From NCBI RefSeq assembly GCF_014643695.1, contig NZ_BMJY01000018.1:1-51731 (forward strand): 51,731 bases of DNA, written 5' to 3'. The notes beneath the pieces were generated by a model. It worked only from the letters and a program-made list of their open reading frames with translations, was not told the origin of the DNA and did not search any database. Shown piece after piece: positions 15,664-26,996 of this stretch. Numbering within the stretch: position 1 is the stretch's first letter; each line of letters begins with the position of its first letter. A program made the position numbers and the translations under genes. This DNA is from Microbacterium album (GTDB taxonomy: Bacteria; Actinomycetota; Actinomycetes; Actinomycetales; Microbacteriaceae).

Positions 15664-15702
15664 AGAAGAGGGGCCGGATCCGATGGATCCGGCCCCTCTT
15701 CT
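15664..15702. terminator. bidirectional intrinsic terminator
   Basis: An 18-bp perfect inverted repeat (15664-15681 with 15685-15702) with a 3-nt loop has AGAAGAGG / CCTCTTCT ends that supply short A and T runs on both sides. It lies between the convergent methyltransferase and DUF3117 genes, 8-11 bp from each stop codon, so it can end both transcripts. Confidence 0.9.
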
Positions 15703-15713
15703 CACGACGTCGG

Positions 15714-15884
15714 TCAGGCGTTCACGACCTCGCCGAGCACACCGTAAAGCTCCTTCGCCTCATCGTCGTTGACGGAGACGACGAGACGACCGCCGCCCTC
15801 GAGGGGGACACGCACGATGATGAGGCGCCCCTCCTTCACGGCCTCCATAGGTCCGTCACCGGTTCTGGGCTTCATGGCTGCCAT
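15714..15884 (-). CDS. DUF3117 family small protein
   Basis: This 56-aa protein begins MAAMKPRTGDGPMEAVKEGR and ends in LYGVLGEVVNA, matching the actinobacterial DUF3117 family (M. tuberculosis Rv1211 type) from end to end. GRLIIVRVPLEGGGRLVVSV would form beta strands. Function is unknown, but the family is nearly universal in actinobacteria. The ATG at 15884 has AGGGAG 7 nt upstream. It is shorter than usual gene-calling cut-offs and easily missed. It shares the bidirectional terminator with the methyltransferase gene. Confidence 0.93.
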   Translation of the reverse strand: MAAMKPRTGDGPMEAVKEGRLIIVRVPLEGGGRLVVSVNDDEAKELYGVLGEVVNA

Positions 15885-16000
15885 CGTGGCTCCCTTTCGT
15901 CATGGACTCCCACGCCGAGTTTACCGTCAGCGCGCCCGCGCGGCCCAACGGCGCCGGCGACACTCCGCGCGGTGTCGTCCCGAACCGGGGCGGGCGCCGC

Positions 16001-17233
16001 TCACGGGATCTGCCAGAACCGGTTCCCCGAGCCGTACATCGCGGCGATCCACACGGCCTGACCGAGGAGGCACAGGGCGAGCACCGACACGCGCAGCGCG
16101 CGCGACCTCGGCGCCGCGACGGCTCCCCACAGCGGCGACAGCGGCAGCAGCAGCCGGAACGTGCTCGACTGGGGGAAGAACACGGCGAACAGATACAGCA
16201 GATAGCTCGCCGCCCACAGGCGCACCTCGATGCCCAGCCGGCGCACGGGAGGCGCGAAGAACATCCCGACCACCGCCGCCACCAGGAGCACCAGGGCGGC
16301 GTAGCCCATCCAGGCCGGCATCCCCCACAGCCGGAACCAGATCCCGGCCGCCTCGACCCAGCCCTCGAACGGCACGAACACGCCGAACGCGTCGGACCAC
16401 GCGCGGCGCCACGCCAGTTCGGTCTCCAGGTACGCCTGCGGATTGCCGGTGACCGCGCCGGCGATCAGCTGCCAGGCGAAGCCGACGGCCGTCGCGAGCG
16501 CGCCCAGCGCGACGATGTGCGCGATCTCGGCCCCCGGCAGCGGGTCGACCGCACGACGACGCCAGCGCCAGATGCCGTAGAGACCGAGCATCAGCGCGAG
16601 CGCGAGCACGCCCGGCCGGGTGAAGGCGAGCACCGGGATGACGCCGTACAGCCACCACCACCGCCGCAGCGCGACGCACAGCAGGGCACAGAACAGCAGC
16701 AGGAGGAACAGCGATTCGGCATAGCCAACCTGGAACATCGCGGCCACAGGGGCGGATGCGAAGAAGGCCACGGCCCACAGCGACGCGCTCTCGTCCTGCC
16801 GCAGCCGCAGCAGCCGGTACAGCACGAGACACGCGAGGTAGCCGGACGCGAGCGACACGGCGAGCGCGCCGGCGCCCCACGAGCCCAGCCCCACCGCGTT
16901 CGCGACGTGCGCATACACCGGCATGAACGCCCACGCGTTCTCCGCGATGTCGCCCGAATCGGAGGTGGGCGGCACCGCCGGGTACCCGAAGACGGCGACG
17001 GACCAGTACCACTGGGCGTCCCATCCCAGCACGAAGTCCCCGAGCGAGGGCGACTCGCCGAACCGGGACTCGGCGGTCGAGGCGCGCGCGGCCAGCAGGA
17101 GGAACCCGGTCGTGACGAGCCGCGCCGCCAGGTAGATCGCCGCGATGCGCGCCGCGACCGGAAGCCGCCGCCACGCGTCGCCGCGCGAGCCGGACGGCGC
17201 GGGAGCGGGTCGGGTCAGCGAGCCGTCAGCCAT
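16001..17233 (-). CDS. PIG-V-like mannosyltransferase family membrane protein (GT-C)
   Basis: This 410-aa polytopic protein has about ten membrane helices and the GT-C-type first loop with acidic motif ([17 protein letters not shown]). This pattern, with FMPVYAH and [11 protein letters not shown], is that of bacterial relatives of the GPI mannosyltransferase PIG-V, which use polyprenyl-phosphate sugars at the outer membrane face. The donor and acceptor are unknown; a cell-envelope glycan or glycolipid is inferred. The ATG at 17233 lies inside the end of dapE (19-bp overlap), so it is probably expressed with dapE. A chain ending in GNRFWQIP is typical. Confidence 0.82.
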   Translation of the reverse strand: MADGSLTRPAPAPSGSRGDAWRRLPVAARIAAIYLAARLVTTGFLLLAARASTAESRFGESPSLGDFVLGWDAQWYWSVAVFGYPAVPPTSDSGDIAENAWAFMPVYAHVANAVGLGSWGAGALAVSLASGYLACLVLYRLLRLRQDESASLWAVAFFASAPVAAMFQVGYAESLFLLLLFCALLCVALRRWWWLYGVIPVLAFTRPGVLALALMLGLYGIWRWRRRAVDPLPGAEIAHIVALGALATAVGFAWQLIAGAVTGNPQAYLETELAWRRAWSDAFGVFVPFEGWVEAAGIWFRLWGMPAWMGYAALVLLVAAVVGMFFAPPVRRLGIEVRLWAASYLLYLFAVFFPQSSTFRLLLPLSPLWGAVAAPRSRALRVSVLALCLLGQAVWIAAMYGSGNRFWQIP

Positions 17234-18291
17234 GCGCGCAGTCCCCGCTCGACCTCCTCGATCTGGGCGACCGGCACGCGCTCCTCGTCGTGGTGCGCCA
17301 GCAGCGGGTCGCCGGGGCCGTAGTTGACGGCCGGCACGCCCAGCCGGGAGAAGCGCGCCACGTCCGTCCAGCCGTACTTGGGCCGCGGCGCGCCTCCGAC
17401 GGCCTGCAGGAAGCGCTGGGCCAGCGGCGCGTCGAGACCCGGTCGCGCCCCGCCGGCGAGGTCGGCGATCTCCACCTCGAAGCCTTCGAAGACCCCGCGC
17501 ACGTGGGCGACCGCCTCCTCCTCGCTCCTGCTCGGCGCGAACCGGAAGTTGACCTGCACCTCGCACAGGTCCGGGATGACGTTGCCCGCGACGCCGCCCG
17601 AGATGGCCACGGCGTTCAGGCCCTCCCGGTACTCGAGGCCTTCGACGGAGATCGTGCGGGGCCGGTACTCGGCCAGGCGGGCGAGCACGGGCGCAGCCGC
17701 GTGGATCGCGTTCTCGCCGATCCACGAGCGTGCGCTGTGAGCGCGCACTCCGTGCGTGCGCACGATGGCGCGCAGCGTGCCGTTGCAGCCCCCCTCGACG
17801 AGACCGGCCGTCGGCTCCCCCAGGATCGCGAAGTCGCCCGCGAACAGATCGGGGCGGGACGCGGCGAGGCGCGTGAGGCCGCTGTGCTCAGCGGCGACCT
17901 CCTCGTGGTCGTACCACATCCACGTGATGTCGACGGCGGGGTCGACCAGCTCCGCGGCGAGCTTGAGCTGAACCGCGACTCCGGCCTTCATGTCGACCGT
18001 GCCGCGACCCCAGATGTACGGCTCGCCGTCGATCGTCACGTCCCGCGTGGGCACGTTCCCGTTGATCGGCACCGTGTCGATGTGCCCCGCGATGACGACG
18101 CGCTGCGCGTGCCCGGCGTCGGTCCGGGCCACGATCGTGTCGCCGTCGCGATGCACCTCCAGGTGCGGCAGTGGCGCGATCGCCCGCTCGATGGCGTCCG
18201 CGAGCGCGCCCTCGTGGTCCGACACGCTCGGGATGTCGCAGATCGCCCGCGTGATGTCGGGCGAGGAGGCGGTGAGGTCGAGCGCGCGCAT
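17215..18291 (-). CDS. dapE: succinyl-diaminopimelate desuccinylase
   Basis: DapE hydrolyses N-succinyl-LL-diaminopimelate to LL-DAP in the lysine/peptidoglycan pathway. This M20 peptidase has metal-binding motifs AGHIDTVP (His/Asp), [10 protein letters not shown] (Asp), [11 protein letters not shown] (Glu/Glu) and ILGEPTAG (Glu), with a ligand near [15 protein letters not shown] (His). The dimerisation domain is about 170-285. Length 358 aa, standard. The start ATG follows TAGAGT by 6 nt (leaderless). It is divergent from dapD, so two pathway genes share a promoter region of about 80 bp. Confidence 0.94.
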   Translation of the reverse strand: MRALDLTASSPDITRAICDIPSVSDHEGALADAIERAIAPLPHLEVHRDGDTIVARTDAGHAQRVVIAGHIDTVPINGNVPTRDVTIDGEPYIWGRGTVDMKAGVAVQLKLAAELVDPAVDITWMWYDHEEVAAEHSGLTRLAASRPDLFAGDFAILGEPTAGLVEGGCNGTLRAIVRTHGVRAHSARSWIGENAIHAAAPVLARLAEYRPRTISVEGLEYREGLNAVAISGGVAGNVIPDLCEVQVNFRFAPSRSEEEAVAHVRGVFEGFEVEIADLAGGARPGLDAPLAQRFLQAVGGAPRPKYGWTDVARFSRLGVPAVNYGPGDPLLAHHDEERVPVAQIEEVERGLRAWLTAR

Positions 18292-18297
18292 GCCTCC

Positions 18298-18303
18298 ACT
18301 CTA
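18298..18303 (-). promoter_or_regulatory. -10 box of leaderless dapE
   Basis: TAGAGT then GGAGGC then the ATG at 18291. The GGAGG abuts the start, so it is a discriminator rather than a ribosome binding site. Confidence 0.55.
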
Positions 18304-18359
18304 GGAGTGCGCGCACGCCCCGCGCGTCGGGCGGCACCGGGAGGGCCGGGCATCGTCCC

Positions 18360-18365
18360 TAGGAT
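18360..18365 (+). promoter_or_regulatory. -10 box of leaderless dapD
   Basis: TAGGAT ends 7 nt before the ATG at 18373, favouring that start over the ATG at 18364, which lies inside the box. Confidence 0.5.
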
Positions 18366-18372
18366 GGAGGGC

Positions 18373-19317
18373 ATGGATGAGCGCTGGATCTCAGGAGTTG
18401 GCCTTGCGACGATCGCCGCGGACGGCACCATGCTGGACACGTGGTACCCGGCTCCGCGAGAGGGACGCGCGGACAGCACGACCGACGAGTACGACAACCT
18501 CGATCGGCTCGCGGCGCCCGACGACCGCCGCAACGTCACGCTCGAGGCCGTGACGGTCGAGATCGACCTCGCCGCGCCGCCCGCGTCGACACCCGACGCC
18601 TACCTGCGCCTGCACGCGCTGTCCCACCGCCTCGTCCGGCCCAACGAGCTCAACCTGGACGGCATCTTCGGTCACCTGCCGACCGTCGCCTGGACGAACG
18701 CCGGGCCCATGCACCCCGACGACGCGACGCGGCTGCGCCCCTACCTCCAGCGCGACGGCGTCCAGGTCGTCTCGCTCGACAAGTTCCCGCGCCTGACCGA
18801 CTACGTCACGCCCGAGGGCGTGCGCATCGGCGACGCGTCGCGTGTGCGCCTGGGCGCCTACCTCTCGCCCGGCACGACCGTCATGCACGAGGGCTTCGTG
18901 AACTTCAACGCCGGCACCCTCGGTGCCTCGATGGTCGAGGGCCGCATCTCCCAGGGGGTCGTGGTGGGCGACGGCAGCGACATCGGCGGCGGTGCCTCGA
19001 TCATGGGCACGCTCTCGGGCGGCGGCAAGCACCGTGTCGCGATCGGCGCGCGGTCGCTGCTCGGCGCCAACGCGGGCGTCGGCATCTCGATCGGCGACGA
19101 CTGCGTCGTCGAGGCGGGGCTCTACCTGACGGCCGGCACCAAGGTCGTCCTCGCCGACGAGCCGGTCACGGCGGACGGCACCCCGCGCGTGGTCAAGGGC
19201 GCCCAGCTCTCCGGATCGAGCGGCCTGCTCTACCTGCGCAACTCGCTCACCGGCGCGATCGAGGCCCGCCGCCGCACCGGCGTCGGCGTCACCCTCAACC
19301 CCGCCCTGCACGCCTGA
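18373..19317 (+). CDS. dapD: tetrahydrodipicolinate N-succinyltransferase
   Basis: DapD transfers succinyl from succinyl-CoA to tetrahydrodipicolinate, the step that commits to the succinylase branch. The 314-aa protein has the actinobacterial-type N-terminal domain ([19 protein letters not shown]) and a left-handed beta-helix from about 165 to 265 (repeats in [24 protein letters not shown] split by [24 protein letters not shown]). The catalytic acidic residues are expected in MVEGRIS. It is divergent from dapE and convergent with gltA, 15 bp away. The start at 18373 is fixed by the -10 box. Confidence 0.94.
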   Translation: MDERWISGVGLATIAADGTMLDTWYPAPREGRADSTTDEYDNLDRLAAPDDRRNVTLEAVTVEIDLAAPPASTPDAYLRLHALSHRLVRPNELNLDGIFGHLPTVAWTNAGPMHPDDATRLRPYLQRDGVQVVSLDKFPRLTDYVTPEGVRIGDASRVRLGAYLSPGTTVMHEGFVNFNAGTLGASMVEGRISQGVVVGDGSDIGGGASIMGTLSGGGKHRVAIGARSLLGANAGVGISIGDDCVVEAGLYLTAGTKVVLADEPVTADGTPRVVKGAQLSGSSGLLYLRNSLTGAIEARRRTGVGVTLNPALHA

Positions 19318-19332
19318 GCGGCCGAGGGACGA

Positions 19333-20631
19333 CTACACCCCCGGGTAGTCGCGCTCGGGCGAGCCCGTGTACAGCTGCTGCGGACGGCCGATCTTCGTCT
19401 TGGGGTCCTGGTGCAGCTCGCGCCAGTGCGCCAGCCAGCCCGGGAGCCGGCCGATCGCGAACAGGACCGTGAACATCCGGGTGGGGAAGCCCATCGCCTT
19501 GTAGATGACGCCCGTGTAGAAGTCGACGTTCGGGTAGAGACGGCGCTCCTTGAAGTAGTCGTCGTTCAGCGCGATCTCCTCGAGCTCCTTGGCGAGATCG
19601 AGCAGCGGGTCGTGCACGCCGAGGGCCTCCAGCACCTCGTCGGCGGACTGCTTGACCAGCTTCGCGCGCGGGTCGTAGTTCTTGTAGACGCGGTGCCCGA
19701 AGCCCATGAGCTTCACGCCGTCTTCCTTGTTCTTGACCTTCTCCACGAAGCGCTGCACGCCCTGGCCCGAGTCGCGGATCTGCGCGAGCATCGTGAGGAC
19801 GGCCTCGTTGGCGCCGCCGTGCAGCGGACCGGAGAGCGCGTGGATGCCGGCCGAGATCGAGGCGAACTGGTCGGCACCGGTCGAGCCGACGAGGCGGACG
19901 GTCGACGTCGACGCGTTCTGCTCGTGGTCCTCGTGCAGGATCAGCAGGCGCTCGAGCGCGCGCGACATGACCGGGTCGACCTCGTACTCCTCGCTGAGGA
20001 CGCCGAAGTTCAGCTTCAGGAAGTTGTCGACGAAGCTCAGCGAGTTGTCGGGGTACAGGAACGCCTGGCCGACGCTCTTCTTGTGCGCGTACGCCGCGAT
20101 CACCGGCAGCTTGGCGAGCAGGCGCACCATGTTGAGCTCGACGTGGTCGGGGTTGGCCGGGTCCGACTCGTCCTCGTAGTACGTCGACAGGGCCGAGACG
20201 CCCGACGAGAGCACGGCCATGGGGTGCGCCGTGTGCGGCAGAGCCGTGAAGAAGCGCTCCTTGAGGTCCTCGTGGAGCAGCGTGTGGTGCCGGATGCGGT
20301 CGTCGAAGCGCTCCAGCTGCTCCGGGGTGGGCAGCTCGCCGTAAATGAGAAGCCACGCGACCTCGAGGTAGCTCGAGTGCGTGGCCAGGTGCTCGATCGG
20401 GTAGCCGCGGTAGCGCAGAATGCCCTGGTCACCGTCGATGAACGTGATGTCGGACTTCGTGGCCGCGGTGTTGACGAACCCGTAGTCGAGGGCCGTGTAG
20501 CCCGTCTGGCGCGTCAGCGTGGACACGTCGATGCTGGATGCACCGCTCACGGCGGGCAGTACCGGGAACTCGGCGGTCTTGTCACCGATGGTCAGGGTGG
20601 CCTTGTCGGGCAGCTGTCCCGCGTCGCTCAC
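19333..20631 (-). CDS. gltA: citrate synthase (type II)
   Basis: The enzyme condenses oxaloacetate and acetyl-CoA in the TCA cycle. Active-site motifs are HGGANEAVLTML (His), GFGHRVYKNYDPRA (His) and PNVDFYTGV (Asp), with the C-terminal FAIGRLPGWLAHWRE. The 432-aa length fits the hexameric type. The GTG at 20631 (VSDAGQLPDK) is chosen over an ATG seven codons upstream because AGGAGG lies 5-6 nt before it. It is preceded by a 200-bp gap with a -10-like TAGGCT. It converges with dapD. Confidence 0.95.
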   Translation of the reverse strand: MSDAGQLPDKATLTIGDKTAEFPVLPAVSGASSIDVSTLTRQTGYTALDYGFVNTAATKSDITFIDGDQGILRYRGYPIEHLATHSSYLEVAWLLIYGELPTPEQLERFDDRIRHHTLLHEDLKERFFTALPHTAHPMAVLSSGVSALSTYYEDESDPANPDHVELNMVRLLAKLPVIAAYAHKKSVGQAFLYPDNSLSFVDNFLKLNFGVLSEEYEVDPVMSRALERLLILHEDHEQNASTSTVRLVGSTGADQFASISAGIHALSGPLHGGANEAVLTMLAQIRDSGQGVQRFVEKVKNKEDGVKLMGFGHRVYKNYDPRAKLVKQSADEVLEALGVHDPLLDLAKELEEIALNDDYFKERRLYPNVDFYTGVIYKAMGFPTRMFTVLFAIGRLPGWLAHWRELHQDPKTKIGRPQQLYTGSPERDYPGV

Positions 20632-20751
20632 GGCGCCTCCTTGCGATTGCATGTCGCGATTGGTGTCGCATTCAAGGGAGTCGGCGCGCCGCCATGTTCC
20701 ACGCCGGCGCGTCCTCGGGCGGCGCTCCGTTGATCCGGGACCACCCCGTAC

Positions 20752-20757
20752 AGCCTA
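20752..20757 (-). promoter_or_regulatory. candidate -10 box of gltA
   Basis: TAGGCT on the minus strand within the 201-bp gap between gltA and dapC; it would give a leader of about 115 nt. No convincing -35 is seen. The rest of the gap (20632-20832) shows no gene. Confidence 0.35.
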
Positions 20758-20832
20758 TCGGGCACGGAGAGCACCTGTGACACTCGCCGAAGTCCGGTCG
20801 GATCCGTTGCGGAAACCTCTAAGCGGCGCCCG

Positions 20833-21948
20833 TCACCGCGGCGCCGCGGACCGCAGGCGCGCCGCCGCCTCCGCGACGCGCTCGTCCGTCGCGGTGAGCG
20901 ACAGGCGCACGTGCTGCGGGAAGAACGGGCCGTAGAAGACGCCGGGTCCGGCCAGGATGCCCAGCTCCGCCAGCCGCCCCATCGACTCCCACGCGTCGCG
21001 GCCCTCGGTCGCCCACAGGTACAGCCCCGCCTCGCTGCCGTCGATGCGGAAGCCGGCCGCCTCGAGCGCGGGCCGGAGCAGCTCCCGGCGCGCGCGGTAG
21101 CGCTCCCGCTGCTCGTCGACGTGGGCGTCGTCGTGCAGCGCGACCGTCATGGCGTGCTGCACGGGCGCGGGCGGCATGAGGCCGAGGTGCTTGCGGGCGG
21201 CGAGCAGGTCGGCGATGATGCGCGCGCACCCGGCGACGAACGCGGCGCGGTAACCGGCGAGGTTGGACTGCTTGCTCAGCGAGTACACGCTCAGCACGCC
21301 GGCGCGGCTGTCGCCGATCACCCGCGGATCGAGGATGCTCGGCACCGGCGTGACATCCCACGGTGCGTCCCACCCGAGCTCCGCGTAGCATTCGTCGCCT
21401 GCGATCACGGCACCGAGCTCGCGGGCGCGCTCGACCGCGCGGCGCAGCGCGTCGACGTCCCACACGCGGCCGTCCGGGTTGCCGGGCGAGTTGATCCACA
21501 CGAGGCGGGTGCCGGGGGGCCACTCCTCCGGATCGTCGGAGGCGAGCGGCGTGGCGCCGACGACCCGCGCCCCGACCTCGTAGGTGGGGTACGCGGCGCG
21601 CGGGTGGACGACGGTGTCGCCCGGCCCCAGACCCAGCAGCGTCGGCAGCAGCGCGACGAGCTCCTTCGAGCCGATCGTGGGCAGCACGTTACGGGGCTCG
21701 AGGCCCGGGACGCCCCGGCGACGGGCGTACCACGCCGCGATGGCCTCGCGCAGCGGCGGGGTGCCCACGGTCTGCGGGTACGCGTGCGCGTCGGTCGCCT
21801 CGGCGAGCGCCTCGCGGATCACCGCGGGCGTCGGATCGACCGGGGAGCCGATGGACAGGTCGCACAGGCCCCCCTCATGCGCGCGGGCGCGCTCCGCGTA
21901 GGGGGCGACCGCGTCCCACGGGTAGTCGGCCAGGTCGCGGACGCTCAC
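20833..21948 (-). CDS. dapC: succinyldiaminopimelate transaminase
   Basis: DapC is a PLP enzyme making N-succinyl-LL-DAP from the keto precursor, between DapD and DapE. This 371-aa fold-type I aminotransferase has the substrate-loop GSPVDPTP, the cofactor motifs GSKELVALLP and HPAYPTYE-like (PRAAYPTYEVG), INSPGNPDG, DECYAELGW and the PLP lysine in SLSKQSNLAGYR. The start is GTG (VSVRDLADYPWD) with AAGGGA upstream. It follows fdxA on the same strand after about 70 bp. The dapC-fdxA order is widespread in actinobacteria (Rv1178-Rv1177). Confidence 0.92.
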   Translation of the reverse strand: MSVRDLADYPWDAVAPYAERARAHEGGLCDLSIGSPVDPTPAVIREALAEATDAHAYPQTVGTPPLREAIAAWYARRRGVPGLEPRNVLPTIGSKELVALLPTLLGLGPGDTVVHPRAAYPTYEVGARVVGATPLASDDPEEWPPGTRLVWINSPGNPDGRVWDVDALRRAVERARELGAVIAGDECYAELGWDAPWDVTPVPSILDPRVIGDSRAGVLSVYSLSKQSNLAGYRAAFVAGCARIIADLLAARKHLGLMPPAPVQHAMTVALHDDAHVDEQRERYRARRELLRPALEAAGFRIDGSEAGLYLWATEGRDAWESMGRLAELGILAGPGVFYGPFFPQHVRLSLTATDERVAEAAARLRSAAPR

Positions 21949-22019
21949 TTCGGGTCCCTTCGGTCGCTCCGCGCAGCACCTGCGGTCGCGCCGGGCGATC
22001 GGCGCTCACCGCGCACGGC

Positions 22020-22346
22020 TCAGTGCTCGTTCCCCTGGGGCGGCAGCGCCGCGACGACGGGGTGGTCCTTCGGGATGACGCCCACCTTGGCCGCGCCTCC
22101 CGGGGAGCCGACCTCCTCGAAGAACTCGACGTTCGCCTTGTAGTAGTCCTGCCACTCGTCCGGCAGGTCGTCCTCGTAGTAGATCGCCTCGACCGGGCAC
22201 ACCGGCTCGCACGCGCCGCAGTCCACGCACTCGTCCGGGTGGATGTAGAGCATGCGATCGCCCTCGTAGATGCAGTCGACCGGGCACTCATCGATGCAGG
22301 CACGGTCCTTGACGTCCACGCAGGGAAGAGCGATCACATAAGTCAC
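22020..22346 (-). CDS. fdxA: 7Fe ferredoxin
   Basis: This 108-aa low-potential electron carrier has cysteine patterns for one [3Fe-4S] and one [4Fe-4S] cluster: [18 protein letters not shown], then [14 protein letters not shown]. The acidic C-terminal half contains [13 protein letters not shown], usual for actinobacterial FdxA. The start codon is GTG (VTYVIALP); TAGAAT ends 6 nt before it, so the mRNA would be leaderless. The 5' end overlaps the stop of the upstream membrane gene by 4 bp, so it may be expressed both from that gene and from its own promoter. Confidence 0.95.
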   Translation of the reverse strand: MTYVIALPCVDVKDRACIDECPVDCIYEGDRMLYIHPDECVDCGACEPVCPVEAIYYEDDLPDEWQDYYKANVEFFEEVGSPGGAAKVGVIPKDHPVVAALPPQGNEH

Positions 22347-22810
22347 GGGTCGATTCTACGCGTCCCCGACTGGACGTCCCCCGAGCCGGCGGCATCTCCC
22401 GTCCGCCGCGTCCCGGGCCCGGCCGCGGGACCCGTCCGCAGCCGCGCAGGGTCGGGCCAAGCCGCGACGAGCAGGACCACCCCGGGAAGCGCGTAGCTCC
22501 ACACGAGCCCGAGCGGGAACTCCCCCGGCGCACTCTGCGGCACCACGACGGATCCGCCGGGCCCCGTCCCCGAGTACACCGCCAGCAGCGCGATCATCGC
22601 GAAGCCGGCCGCCCAGGTGACCCAGCGCGCCTCCACGAGCAGGCGGAGCGCGACGAGCAGCGCGCCGCACCCGACGAGCGCGAGGACGAGACCCACCGGC
22701 AGCGGACCGGCCGTGTACGCGTGTGCGATCGTCCCGGCGACGCCGAACACCGCGCCGGCCGCGACAGCCAGCGCGCCCACGGCGATCCGATTCGGCCAGC
22801 TCACGCGCAT
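22343..22810 (-). CDS. membrane protein next to fdxA (DUF6113-like)
   Basis: This 155-aa protein has four predicted membrane helices (about residues 10-30, 38-58, 65-82 and 100-118) and a disordered, charged tail ([19 protein letters not shown]). Position next to fdxA and the topology recall the DUF6113 family of actinobacteria; the assignment is by context. The ATG at 22810 follows TACGCT by 6 nt (leaderless), and its stop overlaps fdxA (GTGA). No catalytic residues are evident. Confidence 0.72.
   Translation of the reverse strand: MRVSWPNRIAVGALAVAAGAVFGVAGTIAHAYTAGPLPVGLVLALVGCGALLVALRLLVEARWVTWAAGFAMIALLAVYSGTGPGGSVVVPQSAPGEFPLGLVWSYALPGVVLLVAAWPDPARLRTGPAAGPGTRRTGDAAGSGDVQSGTRRIDP
22353..22358 (-). 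promoter_or_regulatory. -10 box of leaderless fdxA
   Basis: TAGAAT on the minus strand, 6 nt before the GTG at 22346 and inside the 3' end of the upstream coding sequence. Confidence 0.5.
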
Positions 22811-22816
22811 CCCTCC

Positions 22817-22822
22817 AGCGTA
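22817..22822 (-). promoter_or_regulatory. -10 box of leaderless membrane protein gene
   Basis: TACGCT then GGAGGG then the ATG at 22810; another case of a GGAGG motif too close to the start to act as a binding site. Confidence 0.5.
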
Positions 22823-22838
22823 GGGCGCCCCGCGCCGG

Positions 22839-23153
22839 TCACGCGGCCAGGCCCGCCGCCCGCAGCAGGGCCGCGACCACCGCTGCCGCGAGCACGACGA
22901 CGAGGAAGGGCGCCCGGAACCACAGCAGGATCCCCGCCACAGCGAGCGCGGGCACACGGGCGTCGACCGTGATCGCCCGTCCGTCACCGAGCGTCTGCAC
23001 CGCCACGAGCGCGCTCAGCAGCGCGACCGTCAGCAGGTCGGTGATGCGGGCCGGGCGGGGCCGCTCCAGCCACGCGGGCGGGGTGAGGTATCCGGCCATC
23101 TTGAGCACGACGCAGGCGATCGACGCGATCAGGATCGGCGTCCACAGCGTCAT
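22839..23153 (-). CDS. azlD: AzlD branched-chain amino acid exporter subunit
   Basis: AzlD is the small partner of AzlC in branched-chain amino-acid (or azaleucine) export. This 104-aa protein has three to four helices (ILIASIACVVLKMAGYLTPP, LLTVALLSALVAVQTL, the C-terminal PFLVVVLAAAVVAALLRA) and the family motif KMAGYLTPPAW. Its start overlaps the azlC stop by 4 bp (ATGA), so the pair is co-translated. It is the last gene of the typA-nudix-azlC-azlD set. Confidence 0.92.
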   Translation of the reverse strand: MTLWTPILIASIACVVLKMAGYLTPPAWLERPRPARITDLLTVALLSALVAVQTLGDGRAITVDARVPALAVAGILLWFRAPFLVVVLAAAVVAALLRAAGLAA

Positions 23154-23923
23154 CGCGCGCTCCCCTTCCGGGGCGTGCCGGGTGGGGCGCCGTCCGCGGC
23201 GTCGTCGCGCCCGAGCCAGTTGAACCAGCCGACGACGACCGCGACGACCGCGGCGACGAGCACCGGGACCCCGGGGATCAGCGCGGGCGTGAGCGCGGCG
23301 GCCACCACCGCGGCGGCCACTCCCACCGCGATCGCCTGGCGCGACCGCAATCGCGGCCACAGCAGCGCCAGGAAGGCCGCGGCGGCCGCGGCGTCGAGGC
23401 CGTAGGCGCGCACGTCGCCGAGCACGTCGCCGAGCAGCGCGCCGGCCAGCGTCGTCAGATTCCAGCCGATGTAGATGCCCACGCCCGTGACCCAGAAGCC
23501 GATGCGCCGGGCGCGCGGCTCGGTGTGGGCGAGCGCGACGGCCGTGGACTCGTCGATGGTGAAGGGCGCCGCGGCGACGCGCGCGCCCCAGGAGGTGCCC
23601 ACGACGGGGTTCATGCGCACGGCGTAGGCGACGTTGCGCGCGCCCAGCAGCACGGCGGAGGCGATCGCCGAGGGCGCGGCGGCCAGACCGCCCGACGCGA
23701 TCACCCCGACGAAGGCGAACTGCGACCCCCCGGTGAACATGAGCAGGCTCAGCACGCACGTCTGCCATACGTCGAGTCCCGCGGCCACCGCGAGCGCCCC
23801 AAACGACACACCGTAGGCGCTCGTCGCGACCGCGACCGCGATGCCCTGTCGCCATGCGCTCCGGGTCTCGGCGGTGACGGGAGGGCGCGGCGAACTCACC
23901 CGTGTGAGCCTACCGAGGGTCAC
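23150..23923 (-). CDS. azlC: AzlC branched-chain amino acid exporter subunit
   Basis: AzlC is the main transport subunit. This 257-aa protein has about seven helices and the family motif LLMFTGGSQFAFVG, followed by GARNVAYAVRMNP. The GTG at 23923 overlaps the Nudix stop (GTGA), which supports that start by coupling, although a GTG at 23899 would also be in frame. The C-terminus (GRDDAADGAPPG) is charged and cytoplasmic. Confidence 0.92.
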   Translation of the reverse strand: MTLGRLTRVSSPRPPVTAETRSAWRQGIAVAVATSAYGVSFGALAVAAGLDVWQTCVLSLLMFTGGSQFAFVGVIASGGLAAAPSAIASAVLLGARNVAYAVRMNPVVGTSWGARVAAAPFTIDESTAVALAHTEPRARRIGFWVTGVGIYIGWNLTTLAGALLGDVLGDVRAYGLDAAAAAAFLALLWPRLRSRQAIAVGVAAAVVAAALTPALIPGVPVLVAAVVAVVVGWFNWLGRDDAADGAPPGTPRKGSAR

Positions 23924-24411
23924 GACCGCTCGAAGCGGGCCACTTCGCCGCCCGTGGCCGCCTGCCGGATCCGGTCCCGCATGTCGGCGTTGAGGTCATC
24001 CAGCGCGTCGAGCTCGTCGAGCGGCCACCAGAACGCCTCGCTGTTCTCGCCGTCCGCCGGCGAGGGCTCCCCCGACACGTAGCGGCAGCGGAACACGAGG
24101 TCCAGGTACTGGGACCGGTCGCCGTTGGGATACGTCATGGGTGGCAACGCGCGCACCCACGACAGCACCTCGGCCTCCGCGACGACGTCGGCCTCTTCGA
24201 GCACCTCGCGCACGGCCGCGATCGCCGGCTCCTCCCCTGGATCGACGATGCCGGTGACGGGCGTCAGCCAGCCGTTGTCGGTGCGGCGCACGAGCAGCAC
24301 CTCGTCGCCGCGGTCACCACGGCGCAGCACGACCGCCGTCACGCCCGTCAGCCACAGCAGTTCGTGCCCGACCTTCTCCCGGAGGCGGAGGACGAACTCG
24401 GGAGTGGGCAC
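23920..24411 (-). CDS. Nudix hydrolase
   Basis: This 163-aa Nudix hydrolase hydrolyses a nucleoside diphosphate linked to another group. The Nudix box reads GIVDPGEEPAIAAVREVLEE, with the normally following glycine position replaced (ADV), a small deviation. Substrate recognition is unknown; NGWLTPVTGIVDPGE and DRSQYLDLVFRCRY resemble actinobacterial ADP-ribose- or NTP-type members. It starts at 24411, one base after the typA stop, and its own stop overlaps azlC, so it is translated in a chain. Confidence 0.88.
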   Translation of the reverse strand: MPTPEFVLRLREKVGHELLWLTGVTAVVLRRGDRGDEVLLVRRTDNGWLTPVTGIVDPGEEPAIAAVREVLEEADVVAEAEVLSWVRALPPMTYPNGDRSQYLDLVFRCRYVSGEPSPADGENSEAFWWPLDELDALDDLNADMRDRIRQAATGGEVARFERS

Positions 24412-24412
24412 G

Positions 24413-26317
<1,905 letters not shown>

Positions 26318-26416
26318 GGATGATCCTTGTCAGAGCGAGGGAGGTGACCCGGAGCCGGGACAGTCGATCCTACCGTGCCCTGCCGCGCCCGGGCTGAGCG
26401 CCGCCGCGGGCGCGCG

Positions 26417-26995
26417 TCAGCCGGCGATCGCGACGGCGACCGCGCACCATGCGACGATGAGCGCTCCGGCGACCACGGCGGGCACGTCCCACGTGCGGGT
26501 CACCGTCGCGGGTTCCCCGGCCGGCGCCGAGGCGAGGGCAGCCTCGTGGAGACCGCGCAGCACGTCGAGCGTCTCCTCCGCCTCCGCCTCGCGGGAGGAC
26601 GGGCGGCCCGACAGGCGGGGCCGGTAGCGCCGCGGAGCGGCGACCGCCCATGCCTGCAGCACGGTCTTTCCGCGGCCCGAGCCGGCCGGCTCGACCAGGT
26701 GCAGCTCGAGCTGCCAGCGCATCACGATGTCGGCCACGGCCGTCCACGGCACCTCGGCCACGCGCAGCACGTTGTGGATCCGCACGCCGCGGTCGGTGAC
26801 GACCACGCGCGGCGCGTACATGAGGATGTACACGAGCCACAGGATGAGGAGCAGCCACGGCGCGACGAGCACGGTCTGGTCCCATCCACCGCGGACGACG
26901 AGGTCCGCGAACAGGAGCAGCGCGACGATCACCGCGGCCACGAGAGAGAAGGTCCCCGCCGGGGCGCGGAGGACGCGCCGCTCCTGCTCCGCCAT
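26417..26995 (-). CDS. PH-domain membrane protein
   Basis: This 192-aa protein has two N-terminal helices (about residues 15-33 and 43-60), a bacterial PH-like domain (about 62-125, PRVVVTDRGVRIHNVLRVAEVPWTAVADI), a charged linker and a C-terminal helix (VPAVVAGALIVAWCAVAVA). The function is unknown; such proteins are common in actinobacterial envelopes. Its start lies 1 bp after the stop of the ABC ATPase, so it is probably co-transcribed with the peptide transporter genes. PH family assignment rests on the strand pattern. Confidence 0.83.
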   Translation of the reverse strand: MAEQERRVLRAPAGTFSLVAAVIVALLLFADLVVRGGWDQTVLVAPWLLLILWLVYILMYAPRVVVTDRGVRIHNVLRVAEVPWTAVADIVMRWQLELHLVEPAGSGRGKTVLQAWAVAAPRRYRPRLSGRPSSREAEAEETLDVLRGLHEAALASAPAGEPATVTRTWDVPAVVAGALIVAWCAVAVAIAG

Positions 26996-26996
26996 G

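Noticed and set aside
23899..23923. GTG at 23899 as the azlC start
   Set aside because: The GTG at 23923 overlaps the upstream stop (GTGA), consistent with coupling, and is preferred.
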